Assembly (NCBI RefSeq): GCF_015353075.1
Contig: NZ_CP064187.1
Location: forward strand, 4,037,001 to 4,101,000
DNA length: 64,000 nt
From: Rhizobium sp. 007
Lineage (GTDB): Bacteria; Pseudomonadota; Alphaproteobacteria; Rhizobiales; Rhizobiaceae
Direction: 5' to 3'
The first letter of the stretch is position 1, and every line of letters begins with the position of its first letter. The notes below the pieces were generated by a model, which was not told where the DNA came from, searched no databases, and was given only the letters and a program-made list of their open reading frames with translations. The translations under genes were made by a program, and so were the position numbers. Shown one piece after another: positions 8,891 through 17,029 of the stretch.

Positions 8891-10302
8891 AACTTGTATG
8901 CCTTCTTCGCATTGTCATAGGAAAGTTCGCGCGCGACGATCTCGGCATCCTTCTTTGAAATCCGGTGCTCGGCTGCGAGCTGCGCCAGGAAGCGGCAGAC
9001 CTCGCGGCGCCAGACGTCGTGGCGGGCGGGGATTGAAAGCAGTGCCCGCGTATCGTCGTTGAAGCCGGCGAGATTGGCAAAGCCGGCCGTTTCAACGACC
9101 TGGTCTAGATAGCGGCGAATGCCGTTCGGGCTGTCATGGAACCACCAGGGCGGGCCGATCATCAGGCACTCCCAGTGCCCGGCCATCGGTGCCAGTTCGC
9201 GGGCATAGGTCGTCTCGTCGAGTGTGAAGAGCAGAACCCTGAGACCGGACGCATGGCCGTATTTCGATAGCAGAGCGTTCAAGCCGCCGACCCAGTCCGT
9301 GCGTGTCGGAATGTCGGCGCCCATGTTCGGACCGCGCGTCTGGAAAAGGCCGCTGTCGGTGTTTCGGCGGGAGCCGGCATGAATTTGCATCACCATGCCG
9401 TCTTCGGCCGAGAGGCCGGCCATCTCCGTCATCATCTGGCCACGGAAAAGCTCGGCATTTGCCCCAGAAAGAGGACCTCTCAGGGCTTTGTCGAGCAGCG
9501 CCTGCTTGTCGGCGAGCGGTAGATCGGCGGTAAAGGCCGTCGGCACGCCGTGGTCCGTGGCCGTTGCGCCGAACTGGCGGAAATAGGCGCGGCGCTTGCG
9601 GTGCGCATCGACCATGCCATCCCACCGGGTAATGTCGGTGCCGGTGATTTCGCCGAATTGCAGGAGATTGGCACGGAAACCGACGGCATCCGGATCGGTG
9701 ACGCTGTCCGGCCGGTATGTGGTGCGCACGCGGCCGATCCAGCCCTCAGCCGCCATCTTCTGGTGATGGGTCAGCGGGTCGAGCGCGCCTTCCGTCGTCG
9801 CAATCGTCTCGATACCGAAACGCTTGTGCAGCGCGCGCGGGCGGAACTCGGGCAGCGCCAATTGTGCGTTGATGTGGTCGTAAAGCTTATCGGCATTATC
9901 CGGGGTCAGCGGTTCGTCGCAGCCAAGCACGGCCGACATCGCATGATCGACCCAAAGACTGGAAGGCGTACCGCGGAAAAGGTGATGCTGTGCAGAAAAT
10001 GCCCGCCAGATCGCCCGGCCCTCCGCGACCGGCTTGCCGTCGAGCCGCGGCACGCCGAGATCGTCCAGCTTGACGCCGACACTGTGCAGCATGCGGAAAA
10101 GATAGTGATCGGGAATGACAAGCAGCGAAGCCGCATCCTCGAAAGGCTTGTCCTCGGCAAACCACGAAGGTTCGGTGTGCCCGTGCGGGCTGACAATCGG
10201 CAGATTGCGAACCGCTTCGTAAAGCTCGCGCGCGATGGTTCGCGTTGCCGGATCGGCCGGAAAGAGCCGGTCCGGATGAAGAAAGCCGTTTCCTACATCC
10301 AT
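8887..10302 (-). CDS. uxaC: Glucuronate isomerase
   Basis: Cytoplasmic isomerase converting D-glucuronate to fructuronate and galacturonate to tagaturonate, 471 residues, the normal UxaC length. The N-terminal LPIVSPHGHTEPSWF contains the HGH metal-binding signature of the amidohydrolase-type uronate isomerases. A further family block is RVLLFTLDETTYARELAP near the C-terminus. It is first in a two-gene operon with uxuB, overlapping by 4 bp. Upstream, 168 bp separate it from the divergent slyX; no uronate regulator gene is adjacent. Confidence 0.95.
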   Translation of the reverse strand: MDVGNGFLHPDRLFPADPATRTIARELYEAVRNLPIVSPHGHTEPSWFAEDKPFEDAASLLVIPDHYLFRMLHSVGVKLDDLGVPRLDGKPVAEGRAIWRAFSAQHHLFRGTPSSLWVDHAMSAVLGCDEPLTPDNADKLYDHINAQLALPEFRPRALHKRFGIETIATTEGALDPLTHHQKMAAEGWIGRVRTTYRPDSVTDPDAVGFRANLLQFGEITGTDITRWDGMVDAHRKRRAYFRQFGATATDHGVPTAFTADLPLADKQALLDKALRGPLSGANAELFRGQMMTEMAGLSAEDGMVMQIHAGSRRNTDSGLFQTRGPNMGADIPTRTDWVGGLNALLSKYGHASGLRVLLFTLDETTYARELAPMAGHWECLMIGPPWWFHDSPNGIRRYLDQVVETAGFANLAGFNDDTRALLSIPARHDVWRREVCRFLAQLAAEHRISKKDAEIVARELSYDNAKKAYKL

Positions 10303-10470
10303 CAGATTTCCTCCCTGATTAGACAGGGCCTATCCCACCTGGGCAAGGACGGCAAGCCCTATTAGTAACTAAACGGTTCACTTTCGGAATCGTTTTTTGC
10401 GAGCCTCGAAAGCATTGACGCAAAGACTTATTTCCGCTTTGGAAAGGCAGAAATTGCCGGGAGAAAACCG

Positions 10471-10680
10471 ATGTCCGACGAGACGGGTCGAATCACCAAA
10501 CTTGAGGAAATGGTCGCCCATCAGGCAAAGACGATCGACGAGCTTTCCGATCAACTCGCGGAGCAATGGAAGGTCGTCGAGCAGATGCGCACCAAGCTCG
10601 ACCGGCTGACGGAACGCTTTCTGTCCCTTGAGGAGCAAACCCTCGAAGCCCCGGCGATCACCCGTCCGCCGCACTATTGA
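10471..10680 (+). CDS. slyX: SlyX family protein
   Basis: Small 69-residue protein, almost entirely a heptad-patterned coiled coil from about residue 8 to 55 (ITKLEEMVAHQAKTIDELS), ending with the family's conserved short C-terminal tail PPHY. GGGAGAAAACCG just before the ATG contains a ribosome binding site. SlyX proteins are widespread in proteobacteria and their function is not established. It is divergent from uxaC and convergent with gabD, sharing a terminator with the latter. Confidence 0.9.
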   Translation: MSDETGRITKLEEMVAHQAKTIDELSDQLAEQWKVVEQMRTKLDRLTERFLSLEEQTLEAPAITRPPHY

Positions 10681-10687
10681 CTGGCAG

Positions 10688-10719
10688 TAAAAGGGCGCCG
10701 CCGCCGGCGCCCTTTTACT
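10688..10719. terminator. Bidirectional intrinsic terminator between slyX and gabD
   Basis: A GC-rich inverted repeat AAAAGGGCGCCG / GGCGCCCTTTT flanked by A-run and T-run lies between the two convergent genes, immediately after the slyX stop and 6 bp before the gabD stop. It reads as a rho-independent terminator on both strands. Confidence 0.85.
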
Positions 10720-10725
10720 TTCGGC

Positions 10726-12207
10726 TCAGAGATTGCCGATGCAGAGGTATTTCATTTCGAGATAATCGTCGACGCCATGGCGCGAACCTTCGCGGCCGTG
10801 TCCGGATTGCTTGACGCCGCCGAAAGGCGCCGTCTCCGTGGACATCAGGCCGGTATTGATACCGACCATGCCATATTCCAGCGCTTCGGCAACCTTCCAG
10901 ACCTTCTTCAGATCGCCGGCGAAGAAATATGCGGCAAGGCCGAATTCGGTGTCGTTAGCCTGTTCAATCACCTCTTCAACAGTATCGAAGCGGAAGAGTG
11001 GAGCAACAGGACCGAAAGTTTCTTCACGTGCTACCTTCATGCCGCGGGCAACGCCGGTCAATACGGTCGGCGTGAAGAAGGTGCCGGCGCCTTCGATGCG
11101 CTTGCCGCCGGTCAGCACCCTGGCGCCCTTGGAAAGCGCGTCGCTGACGTGATCTTCGACCTTTGCAAGGCCCTGCGCGTCGATCAGCGGGCCGATCGTG
11201 ACGCCTGCCTCGAAGCCGTCGCCGACGGACATGGCTTCGACCTTTGATGCCAGCTTGGCCGCAAATGCGTCGTAGACGCCTGACTGGACGTAGAGCCGGT
11301 TGGCGCAAACGCAAGTCTGGCCGGCATTGCGGTATTTGGAGGCGATCGCACCTTCGACGGCGGCATCGAGATCGGCATCGTCAAAGACGATGAAGGGTGC
11401 GTTGCCGCCGAGCTCGAGGCTCACCTTCTTGATCTGGTCGGCGCACTGGCGCATCAGGATGCGGCCGACTTCCGTCGAACCGGTAAAGCTGATCTTGCGC
11501 ACTTTGTCGTTGCTGCAAAGTTCCTTGCCGATCGCCGGACCGTCTTCGCCGACAATGACGTTGAAAACGCCAGCCGGAATGCCGGCCTGTTCGGCAAGAA
11601 CCGCAAGCGCGATCGCCGAGAGCGGGGTCTGCTCGGCGGGTTTCGAAACAACCGTGCAGCCGACAGCCAGCGCCGGAGCGATCTTGCGGGTGATCATCGC
11701 TGCCGGGAAGTTCCAAGGCGTGATGGTGCCGACGACTCCGACCGGCTGTTTGATAACGATCATGCGCTTGTCGTTGGAAGGAGCAGGGATCGTTTCGCCG
11801 TAGATGCGCTTGGCTTCCTCCGCATACCATTCGATATAAGCGGCGGCATAAAGGATCTCGCCGCGCGCCTCAGGAAAAGGCTTACCCATTTCCGCCGTCA
11901 GGATCGCCGCCAGCTCATCGGCGTTGGCAACCATCAGGTCGAACCACTTGCGCAGGATAGCGCTACGCTCCCTTGCAGGACGTGCTGCCCATGCAGGTTG
12001 CGCCGCATAGGCCGCGTCGATGGCTTTGCGGGTGTCGGCAGTACCCATGTCCGGCAGCGAGGCGAGCACTTCGCCTGTGGCCGGGTTCAAAACGTCGAAG
12101 GTTTTCGTTGCTTCGCCCCTCGTCCATTCGCCGTTGATGTATCCTAAGTCGCGGAGGAACGGCGAGGAAAAGGGCACATGCTTGGTCAGTGCAGTCGTGA
12201 ATGACAT
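10726..12207 (-). CDS. gabD: NAD(P)-dependent succinate-semialdehyde dehydrogenase
   Basis: Aldehyde dehydrogenase of 493 residues oxidising succinic semialdehyde to succinate, the second step of GABA catabolism. The catalytic general base lies in LELGGN (Glu265) and the nucleophile in GQTCVCAN (Cys299); both are present. The coenzyme segment PWNFPAAMITRK and the C-terminal GGVKQSGHGREGS block are typical of GabD. It is 21 bp downstream of gabT on the same strand, forming a gabT-gabD operon that feeds GABA carbon into the TCA cycle. Confidence 0.95.
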   Translation of the reverse strand: MSFTTALTKHVPFSSPFLRDLGYINGEWTRGEATKTFDVLNPATGEVLASLPDMGTADTRKAIDAAYAAQPAWAARPARERSAILRKWFDLMVANADELAAILTAEMGKPFPEARGEILYAAAYIEWYAEEAKRIYGETIPAPSNDKRMIVIKQPVGVVGTITPWNFPAAMITRKIAPALAVGCTVVSKPAEQTPLSAIALAVLAEQAGIPAGVFNVIVGEDGPAIGKELCSNDKVRKISFTGSTEVGRILMRQCADQIKKVSLELGGNAPFIVFDDADLDAAVEGAIASKYRNAGQTCVCANRLYVQSGVYDAFAAKLASKVEAMSVGDGFEAGVTIGPLIDAQGLAKVEDHVSDALSKGARVLTGGKRIEGAGTFFTPTVLTGVARGMKVAREETFGPVAPLFRFDTVEEVIEQANDTEFGLAAYFFAGDLKKVWKVAEALEYGMVGINTGLMSTETAPFGGVKQSGHGREGSRHGVDDYLEMKYLCIGNL

Positions 12208-12228
12208 GTCATTTACTCCGAAGGGCGG

Positions 12229-13509
12229 TTACTTGCCCGCACTTGCTTGAAGGATAGAGGCTTCGAGGATATCGAGCGCTTCGACGAAGATATTGTCCTG
12301 GATGGTGATCGGGGCAAGGAAGCGAATGACGTTTCCGTGCACGCCGCAGGTCAAAAGAATGAGACCCTTCTCCAGCGCGATCAGGCGGACCTTATTCGCG
12401 AAATCCGCGCTCGGCAGCTTTGTCGCCTTGTCGTTGAACTCGACGGCGTTCATGAAACCCGGGCCGCGGATGTCGACGATTTCCGGCACCTTGTCGCGCA
12501 GAGATTCCAACCGTTGCTTCAGGCGGCTGCCGAGCTGGTTGGCTCGGTTGCAGAGATCCTCATCTTTGATGACGTCGAGCACGGCATGCGCCGCGGCGAT
12601 GCCGAGCGGGTTGCCGCCATAGGTGCCGCCGAGACCGCCAGGGGCAGGTGCATCCATGATCTCCGCGCGGCCGGTGACGGCAGCCAGCGGAAAGCCGCCG
12701 GCAAGGCTCTTTGCCATGGTCATCAGGTCGGGCGCGACCTCATGGTGGTCCATCGCAAACATCTTACCCGTGCGTGCAAAGCCCGTCTGCACTTCGTCGG
12801 CAATCAGCAGAATGCCGTGCTGGTCGCAGAGTTCGCGTAGCGCCTTCATGAATGCGACCGGCGCCGGATAGAAACCGCCTTCGCCCTGAACCGGCTCGAT
12901 GATGATAGCGGCCACGCGCTGCGGATCGACATCGGCGGCGAAGAGCTTCTTCAGGGCGGCAAGCGACTGTTCAAGGGACACGCCATGCATCTCTACGGGG
13001 AAGGGCACGTGGAAAACATCGCCCGGCATCGCGCCGAAGCCAACCTTGTAGGGCACGACCTTGCCGGTCAGCGCCATGCCCATGAAGGTGCGCCCATGGA
13101 AGCCGCCGCCAAAGGCGATGACGGCGGAGCGGCCGGTCGCAGCACGCGCTATCTTCACGGCGTTTTCGACGGCCTCGGCGCCCGTCGTCACGAAGATCGT
13201 CTTCTTCGCAAAATTTCCGGGCGTCAGCGCGTTCAGGCGTTCGGCGAGATGCACGTAGCTTTCATAAGGCACGACTTGATGGCAGGTATGGGTGAAGTGA
13301 TCGAGTTGATCTTTTACCGCGGCGATCACCCGCGGATGGCGGTGGCCCGTGTTGAGCACTGCGATACCGGCCGCGAAATCGATGTAGCGGCGTCCCTCCT
13401 TGTCCCAGATCTCGGCATTCTCCGCTCGGTCGGCATAGATCTGCGTGGTCATGCCAACGCCGCGCGAAATTGCGGCATTCTTCCGGTCCGTAAGGGTGAT
13501 CGTGTCCAT
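12229..13509 (-). CDS. gabT: 4-aminobutyrate aminotransferase
   Basis: PLP-dependent class III aminotransferase, 426 residues, transferring the amino group of GABA to 2-oxoglutarate to give succinic semialdehyde and glutamate. Class III landmarks are the GAEAVENAVKIAR block, IIEPVQGEGG, the LIADEVQTGFARTG stretch, and the PLP lysine in MAKSLAGG (Lys267). It is the promoter-proximal gene of gabT-gabD and faces a divergent MerR/XRE/cupin regulator across 206 bp with palindromes, which probably controls it. Confidence 0.95.
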   Translation of the reverse strand: MDTITLTDRKNAAISRGVGMTTQIYADRAENAEIWDKEGRRYIDFAAGIAVLNTGHRHPRVIAAVKDQLDHFTHTCHQVVPYESYVHLAERLNALTPGNFAKKTIFVTTGAEAVENAVKIARAATGRSAVIAFGGGFHGRTFMGMALTGKVVPYKVGFGAMPGDVFHVPFPVEMHGVSLEQSLAALKKLFAADVDPQRVAAIIIEPVQGEGGFYPAPVAFMKALRELCDQHGILLIADEVQTGFARTGKMFAMDHHEVAPDLMTMAKSLAGGFPLAAVTGRAEIMDAPAPGGLGGTYGGNPLGIAAAHAVLDVIKDEDLCNRANQLGSRLKQRLESLRDKVPEIVDIRGPGFMNAVEFNDKATKLPSADFANKVRLIALEKGLILLTCGVHGNVIRFLAPITIQDNIFVEALDILEASILQASAGK

Positions 13510-13549
13510 CGTGCTCGCGCTCCTGCGCTGGAAAGGGTCGAGGAATTAT

Positions 13550-13604
13550 CTTGCATAATTTCTGCAAGGCATTTAGAAAATTCCTACATTTTTCCTGCAG
13601 GAAA
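13550..13604. promoter_or_regulatory. Candidate operator palindromes between gabT and its divergent regulator
   Basis: Two inverted repeats lie in the divergent intergenic region: CTTGCA-N7-TGCAAG (13550-13568) and the perfect 14-bp palindrome TTTCCTGCAGGAAA (13591-13604). They share a TGCA core and lie about 40 bp apart. Their place between gabT and a DNA-binding regulator suggests operators for that regulator. This is sequence pattern plus context only. Confidence 0.5.
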
Positions 13605-13715
13605 TCAAGCGGCATTTTTTGCTTCAAACATCACGCTTTTTGATGGATGCTCGCGCCAGAAGATTCTGACGCGCACAGCGCCTAAAACAAAACGGAATCA
13701 GGGATTTATTGCTTG

Positions 13716-14525
13716 ATGAACAACAACGGTCCGGTGCGCTACAAGGTGGCCGAAGCGGCAAGGCTGGCAGGCATTTCCGCCTCCACGGCGCGCCTCTGGG
13801 AAAGCCAGGGCCTGCTCGTTCCCGGCCGCTCGGAAACAGGGCATCGGCAATACAGCGCCGAGGATGTCGCCCGTCTGAAGCGGATTTCGTGGTATCGCGT
13901 CGAGCGCGGCCTCAATCCGGCGGCGATCCGCGAGGCACTGGAAAGCGAGGAGCCATCGGCCGAATCCGCCGAGAGCAGCAGCACTTCCGACATCGGCCGC
14001 AGGCTCCGCAGTCTTCGCCATGCGGCGGGCAAGACGCTGGAGCAGGTGGCGAGCGATATGGGCATCACCTCCTCGACCCTGTCGACGCTAGAGCGCACGT
14101 CGCAGGGCGTCAGCTTCAAGACGCTGCACGATCTCGCGGAATATTACGGCACCACAGTCTCGCGCCTTTCCGGCGAGGAGAGCGAAGACGTTACCGCAAT
14201 CATCCGTTCCGGCGAATGGCGCACCTGGCCGCAGACGACGCCCGGCGTTACGGTGCAACTGCTGGCCGAAGGCCGACGGATGATGGATTGCCATCGTTTC
14301 GTGCTGGCACCGGGGGCTGCCAGCGAAGGCGCCTACCGGCATGAAGGCGAGGAATTCATGCATGTGCTTTCCGGCCGCCTCGAACTCGTTCTGGATTCCG
14401 ACCAGTTCTTCGATCTCGGTCCCGGTGACTCGCTCTACTTCGAAAGCCGCCGCTATCATTCCTGGCGCAATCGTCACGATGGCGAGACCGTGCTCCTGTG
14501 GATCAATACGCCACCGACATTCTAA
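13716..14525 (+). CDS. Three-domain transcriptional regulator: MerR-type HTH + XRE-type HTH + cupin
   Basis: Regulator of 269 residues. Residues about 8-75 form a MerR-type winged helix (YKVAEAARLAGISASTARLW, then GHRQYSAEDVARLKRI). Residues about 90-145 form a second, XRE-type HTH (GRRLRSLRHAAGKTLEQVA, then STLSTLERTSQGVSFKTL). Residues about 190-265 form a cupin (EEFMHVLSGRLELVLD, then GPGDSLYFESRRYHSWRN). XRE-cupin regulators are common for polyamine and GABA genes; the extra N-terminal MerR domain is less usual. ATG at 13716 has CAGGGA upstream; a TTG immediately before it is less likely. Divergence from gabTD suggests it senses GABA or a related ligand and controls that operon. Confidence 0.88.
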   Translation: MNNNGPVRYKVAEAARLAGISASTARLWESQGLLVPGRSETGHRQYSAEDVARLKRISWYRVERGLNPAAIREALESEEPSAESAESSSTSDIGRRLRSLRHAAGKTLEQVASDMGITSSTLSTLERTSQGVSFKTLHDLAEYYGTTVSRLSGEESEDVTAIIRSGEWRTWPQTTPGVTVQLLAEGRRMMDCHRFVLAPGAASEGAYRHEGEEFMHVLSGRLELVLDSDQFFDLGPGDSLYFESRRYHSWRNRHDGETVLLWINTPPTF

Positions 14526-14610
14526 CTCTCGAAGAACGTTAAAGCGGTATCGCTACGGCTGCCTTTGCGCTATAGCGCGACGTGAGACATTGAAACGATA
14601 AGAGACAGCC

Positions 14611-15237
14611 ATGGCCGCCACCATCCGTTACCACGAAGGCGATATTTCAGAGCCGGACGCCGCCCGTTATACAGGTGCGATCGCGATCGATACGGAAACG
14701 CTCGGCCTCGTGCCGCGCCGCGACCGGCTCTGCGTCGTGCAGCTTTCTCCGGGCGACGGCACCGCCGATGTCATCCGCATTGCCGCCGGACAGAAGGAAG
14801 CGCCCAACCTCGTCGCCATGTTCGCCGATCCGGCTCGCCAGAAGATATTCCATTATGGACGCTTCGATATCGCTGTGCTGTTCCACACCTTCGGCGTCAC
14901 TACGGCGCCGGTCTTCTGCACCAAGATCGCATCGCGCCTGTGCCGCACCTATACGGATCGCCACGGCCTGAAGGACAATCTCAAGGAAATGCTCGACGTC
15001 GACATCTCCAAGGTGCAGCAGTCGTCGGATTGGGCAGCGGCGACCCTGTCGCCGGCGCAGCTCGAATATGCCGCCTCCGATGTGCTCTATCTGCATGCGT
15101 TGCGCGACAAGCTGACCGAGCGGCTGATCCGCGACGGCCGCATCGACCACGCAACCGCCTGCTTCGAATTCCTGCCGACCCGCGCCAAACTCGATCTGCT
15201 CGGCTGGGAAGAAGCGGATATCTTCGCCCATAGCTGA
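14611..15237 (+). CDS. Ribonuclease D-like 3'-5' exonuclease (no HRDC domain)
   Basis: DEDD-family 3'-5' exonuclease of 208 residues. ExoI holds Asp27 and Glu29 (AIDTETLG), ExoII lies in HYGRFDIAVL, and the ExoIII region is LEYAASDVLYLHAL with Tyr and Asp spaced as in the DEDDy class. Full-length RNase D is about 370-390 residues with C-terminal HRDC domains; here the protein ends after the nuclease domain, as in many alphaproteobacterial short forms. It probably trims tRNA or other RNA 3' ends in the cytoplasm. GAGACAGCC precedes the ATG. A GC hairpin follows the stop. Confidence 0.88.
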   Translation: MAATIRYHEGDISEPDAARYTGAIAIDTETLGLVPRRDRLCVVQLSPGDGTADVIRIAAGQKEAPNLVAMFADPARQKIFHYGRFDIAVLFHTFGVTTAPVFCTKIASRLCRTYTDRHGLKDNLKEMLDVDISKVQQSSDWAAATLSPAQLEYAASDVLYLHALRDKLTERLIRDGRIDHATACFEFLPTRAKLDLLGWEEADIFAHS

Positions 15238-15267
15238 AGTCTTTAAGGCCAAAAACACGCCTGCGGC

Positions 15268-15297
15268 GGCCGGGCGGGATTTCATCCCCGCCCGGCC
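15268..15297 (+). terminator. GC-rich hairpin after the RNase D-like gene
   Basis: Perfect inverted repeat GGCCGGGCGGG / CCCGCCCGGCC with loop ATTTCATC, 30 bp after the stop. The following sequence GTTAGCGTTTCATT has only a weak T tract, so termination strength is uncertain. Confidence 0.6.
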
Positions 15298-15471
15298 GTT
15301 AGCGTTTCATTAACGAGACTTCGGTAAGATTATCGCTAATTTTTATGCATTCGACGGTGCGATGACGCGCCATGCGGACAGGAGGATCTGCTGGAGAATG
15401 CGAGGGGCCGGATGAGCGCGGTCCTCTTGTGATCTGCTTCCATCGTCACTTTGCGACAAAAGGAGCATGCC

Positions 15472-16971
15472 ATGTTGACTCCGGTTCGTGCAGCGTCAAA
15501 TGCAAGCCTTTCCTCCCACGGCCAAACTGCGGTGATCGTTGCCAACGGGCTCGGTCGTTCAGTCGTTGCGCCGACGCCTGTCCAGGCAGTCGAAGCCACA
15601 GACCTCAATTCAGCGATTGCCGGCAAGCTCAATATCCTTCTCGCAGCCGCTCGCGAGCGCATGTTCGACGCGCTGCTCGATGCCATCAATGCCGCCTCCG
15701 GCGCGCTGCCGCTGCCGCGCCGGGAATTGGAAAGCAATCTCGCTTTTGCATCGCGTCTCGCAGAAGCCATCCAGAAGCTTCCGGCCGCCCGGATCAACGA
15801 GATCGAGACCCAGCTCGCGGGCGCCGGTCATACTCTGCCGCTGCGGTTGATTGCTGAGGCACTGAAGAATCCGGCCGGTCCGGAGGCAGCCCGCGTGATC
15901 GCCTATCTGGAAACGATCCGTTATAAGGATCGTGATCTGGCGGCCCGCGCCGTCGTTCGCTCCTATCGCCAGAACGATGCTTCGCCTCTGCGCCCGGAAG
16001 CACGGCCAAACATCGCAATCCAGGAAGAGAAACTGCTGCCAATCGCAAAGGCGCAGCAATCGCCCGTACGGGAAACTCAGGCCTCCATGCCAACCAAGAG
16101 TGCGTTGCCGCTTGCGCCAGCTGTGCTCATTGCCGAATTGGCGGAGCAACCGGTCAAAATCGTCGAGGCGGCATTTGAAGAGCCTGCGCGCGCAGAGGAC
16201 AACCCTCTCGAATTCCGTGATGCGGTTGACGTGCAGGCCGAGGATCCGGTTTCGGCGGATACGCTGAAGTTGATCGACGAGCCAATAGACGTTGAAGCTC
16301 AGATCCCGGCGGTGCGCTCCGATCCTTCGGAGCCGGTTATTCCCAAAGTCTGGACCGGTGTTCTTGCCTCGATGACCGAAGAAGCTTCGGAGCTCATCGT
16401 TGCAATCATCGGCGAGCAGGAAACGGCAACACTCCTGGACGATTTGGCAGCGGTGCCGGGGACAACCGAGAGGCCAGCCGGCGACATGGTAGCCGAGGCA
16501 GAGCCGGCGCCGGCAGACATTTCCGAAGCCGCGGTCCCTGCGAAGCTGCAGCAGACAGTGGTGACTGCGCGGTTACCGGTTGCCGATTCCACGCAGATTG
16601 TCCACCAGCAGAAAGACATCGTCGCGCAGCCGCAGGTTCTTCCTGCCGATATTGCAGAGGCCGTGCAGAAGTCAGGTTTGCTGAAGCCAATTGATGGGAT
16701 GCCATACGCCCAGCATCCTTACCAGTTCGCCAAGGACGGTGCCCCACGCCGCGACGGCGAAATGCATCGTCGCGACTACGAAGGCAGTGGCTCCGAGGGC
16801 GAGCAGCAGGCCAACACAGGCAGCGAGCATCAGGACGCAGAGGCTGAAGGCGAGCAACGAGCGGAAGGTGTCACGCCGCAGGATCTGCCCGAGGTCGACG
16901 CCACAGCATCAGGCAATACCGTCGCCGATCCGGTTTACGCACTCTATCAGCGCATGGCCGGCTGGGAATAA
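15472..16971 (+). CDS. Uncharacterised Ala/Glu/Pro-rich protein
   Basis: A 499-residue protein I do not recognise. ATG at 15472 is chosen because AAAGGAG lies 6 bp upstream. The first 170 residues look folded and helical (KLNILLAAARERMFDALLDA and RVIAYLETIRYKDRDLAARA). From about residue 180 the sequence becomes low-complexity and acidic, rich in Ala, Glu, Pro and Val. The last 90 residues are charged (HRRDYEGSGSEGEQQ). No signal peptide or membrane segment is visible. It is transcribed toward rpsA, with which it shares an intergenic terminator. Function unknown. Confidence 0.75.
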   Translation: MLTPVRAASNASLSSHGQTAVIVANGLGRSVVAPTPVQAVEATDLNSAIAGKLNILLAAARERMFDALLDAINAASGALPLPRRELESNLAFASRLAEAIQKLPAARINEIETQLAGAGHTLPLRLIAEALKNPAGPEAARVIAYLETIRYKDRDLAARAVVRSYRQNDASPLRPEARPNIAIQEEKLLPIAKAQQSPVRETQASMPTKSALPLAPAVLIAELAEQPVKIVEAAFEEPARAEDNPLEFRDAVDVQAEDPVSADTLKLIDEPIDVEAQIPAVRSDPSEPVIPKVWTGVLASMTEEASELIVAIIGEQETATLLDDLAAVPGTTERPAGDMVAEAEPAPADISEAAVPAKLQQTVVTARLPVADSTQIVHQQKDIVAQPQVLPADIAEAVQKSGLLKPIDGMPYAQHPYQFAKDGAPRRDGEMHRRDYEGSGSEGEQQANTGSEHQDAEAEGEQRAEGVTPQDLPEVDATASGNTVADPVYALYQRMAGWE

Positions 16972-16976
16972 GCAAA

Positions 16977-17006
16977 CAAAAAACCCGCCGGATCGCTCCA
17001 GCGGGA
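16977..17006 (-). terminator. Intrinsic terminator of rpsA
   Basis: Read on the minus strand, a CCCGC/GCGGG stem with loop is followed by TTTTTTG, 24 bp beyond the rpsA stop. The A-run seen on the plus strand at 16978-16983 is the T-tract of this terminator. Confidence 0.7.
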
Positions 17007-17029
17007 TCTTGATTTCAAAGGCTTGACGA

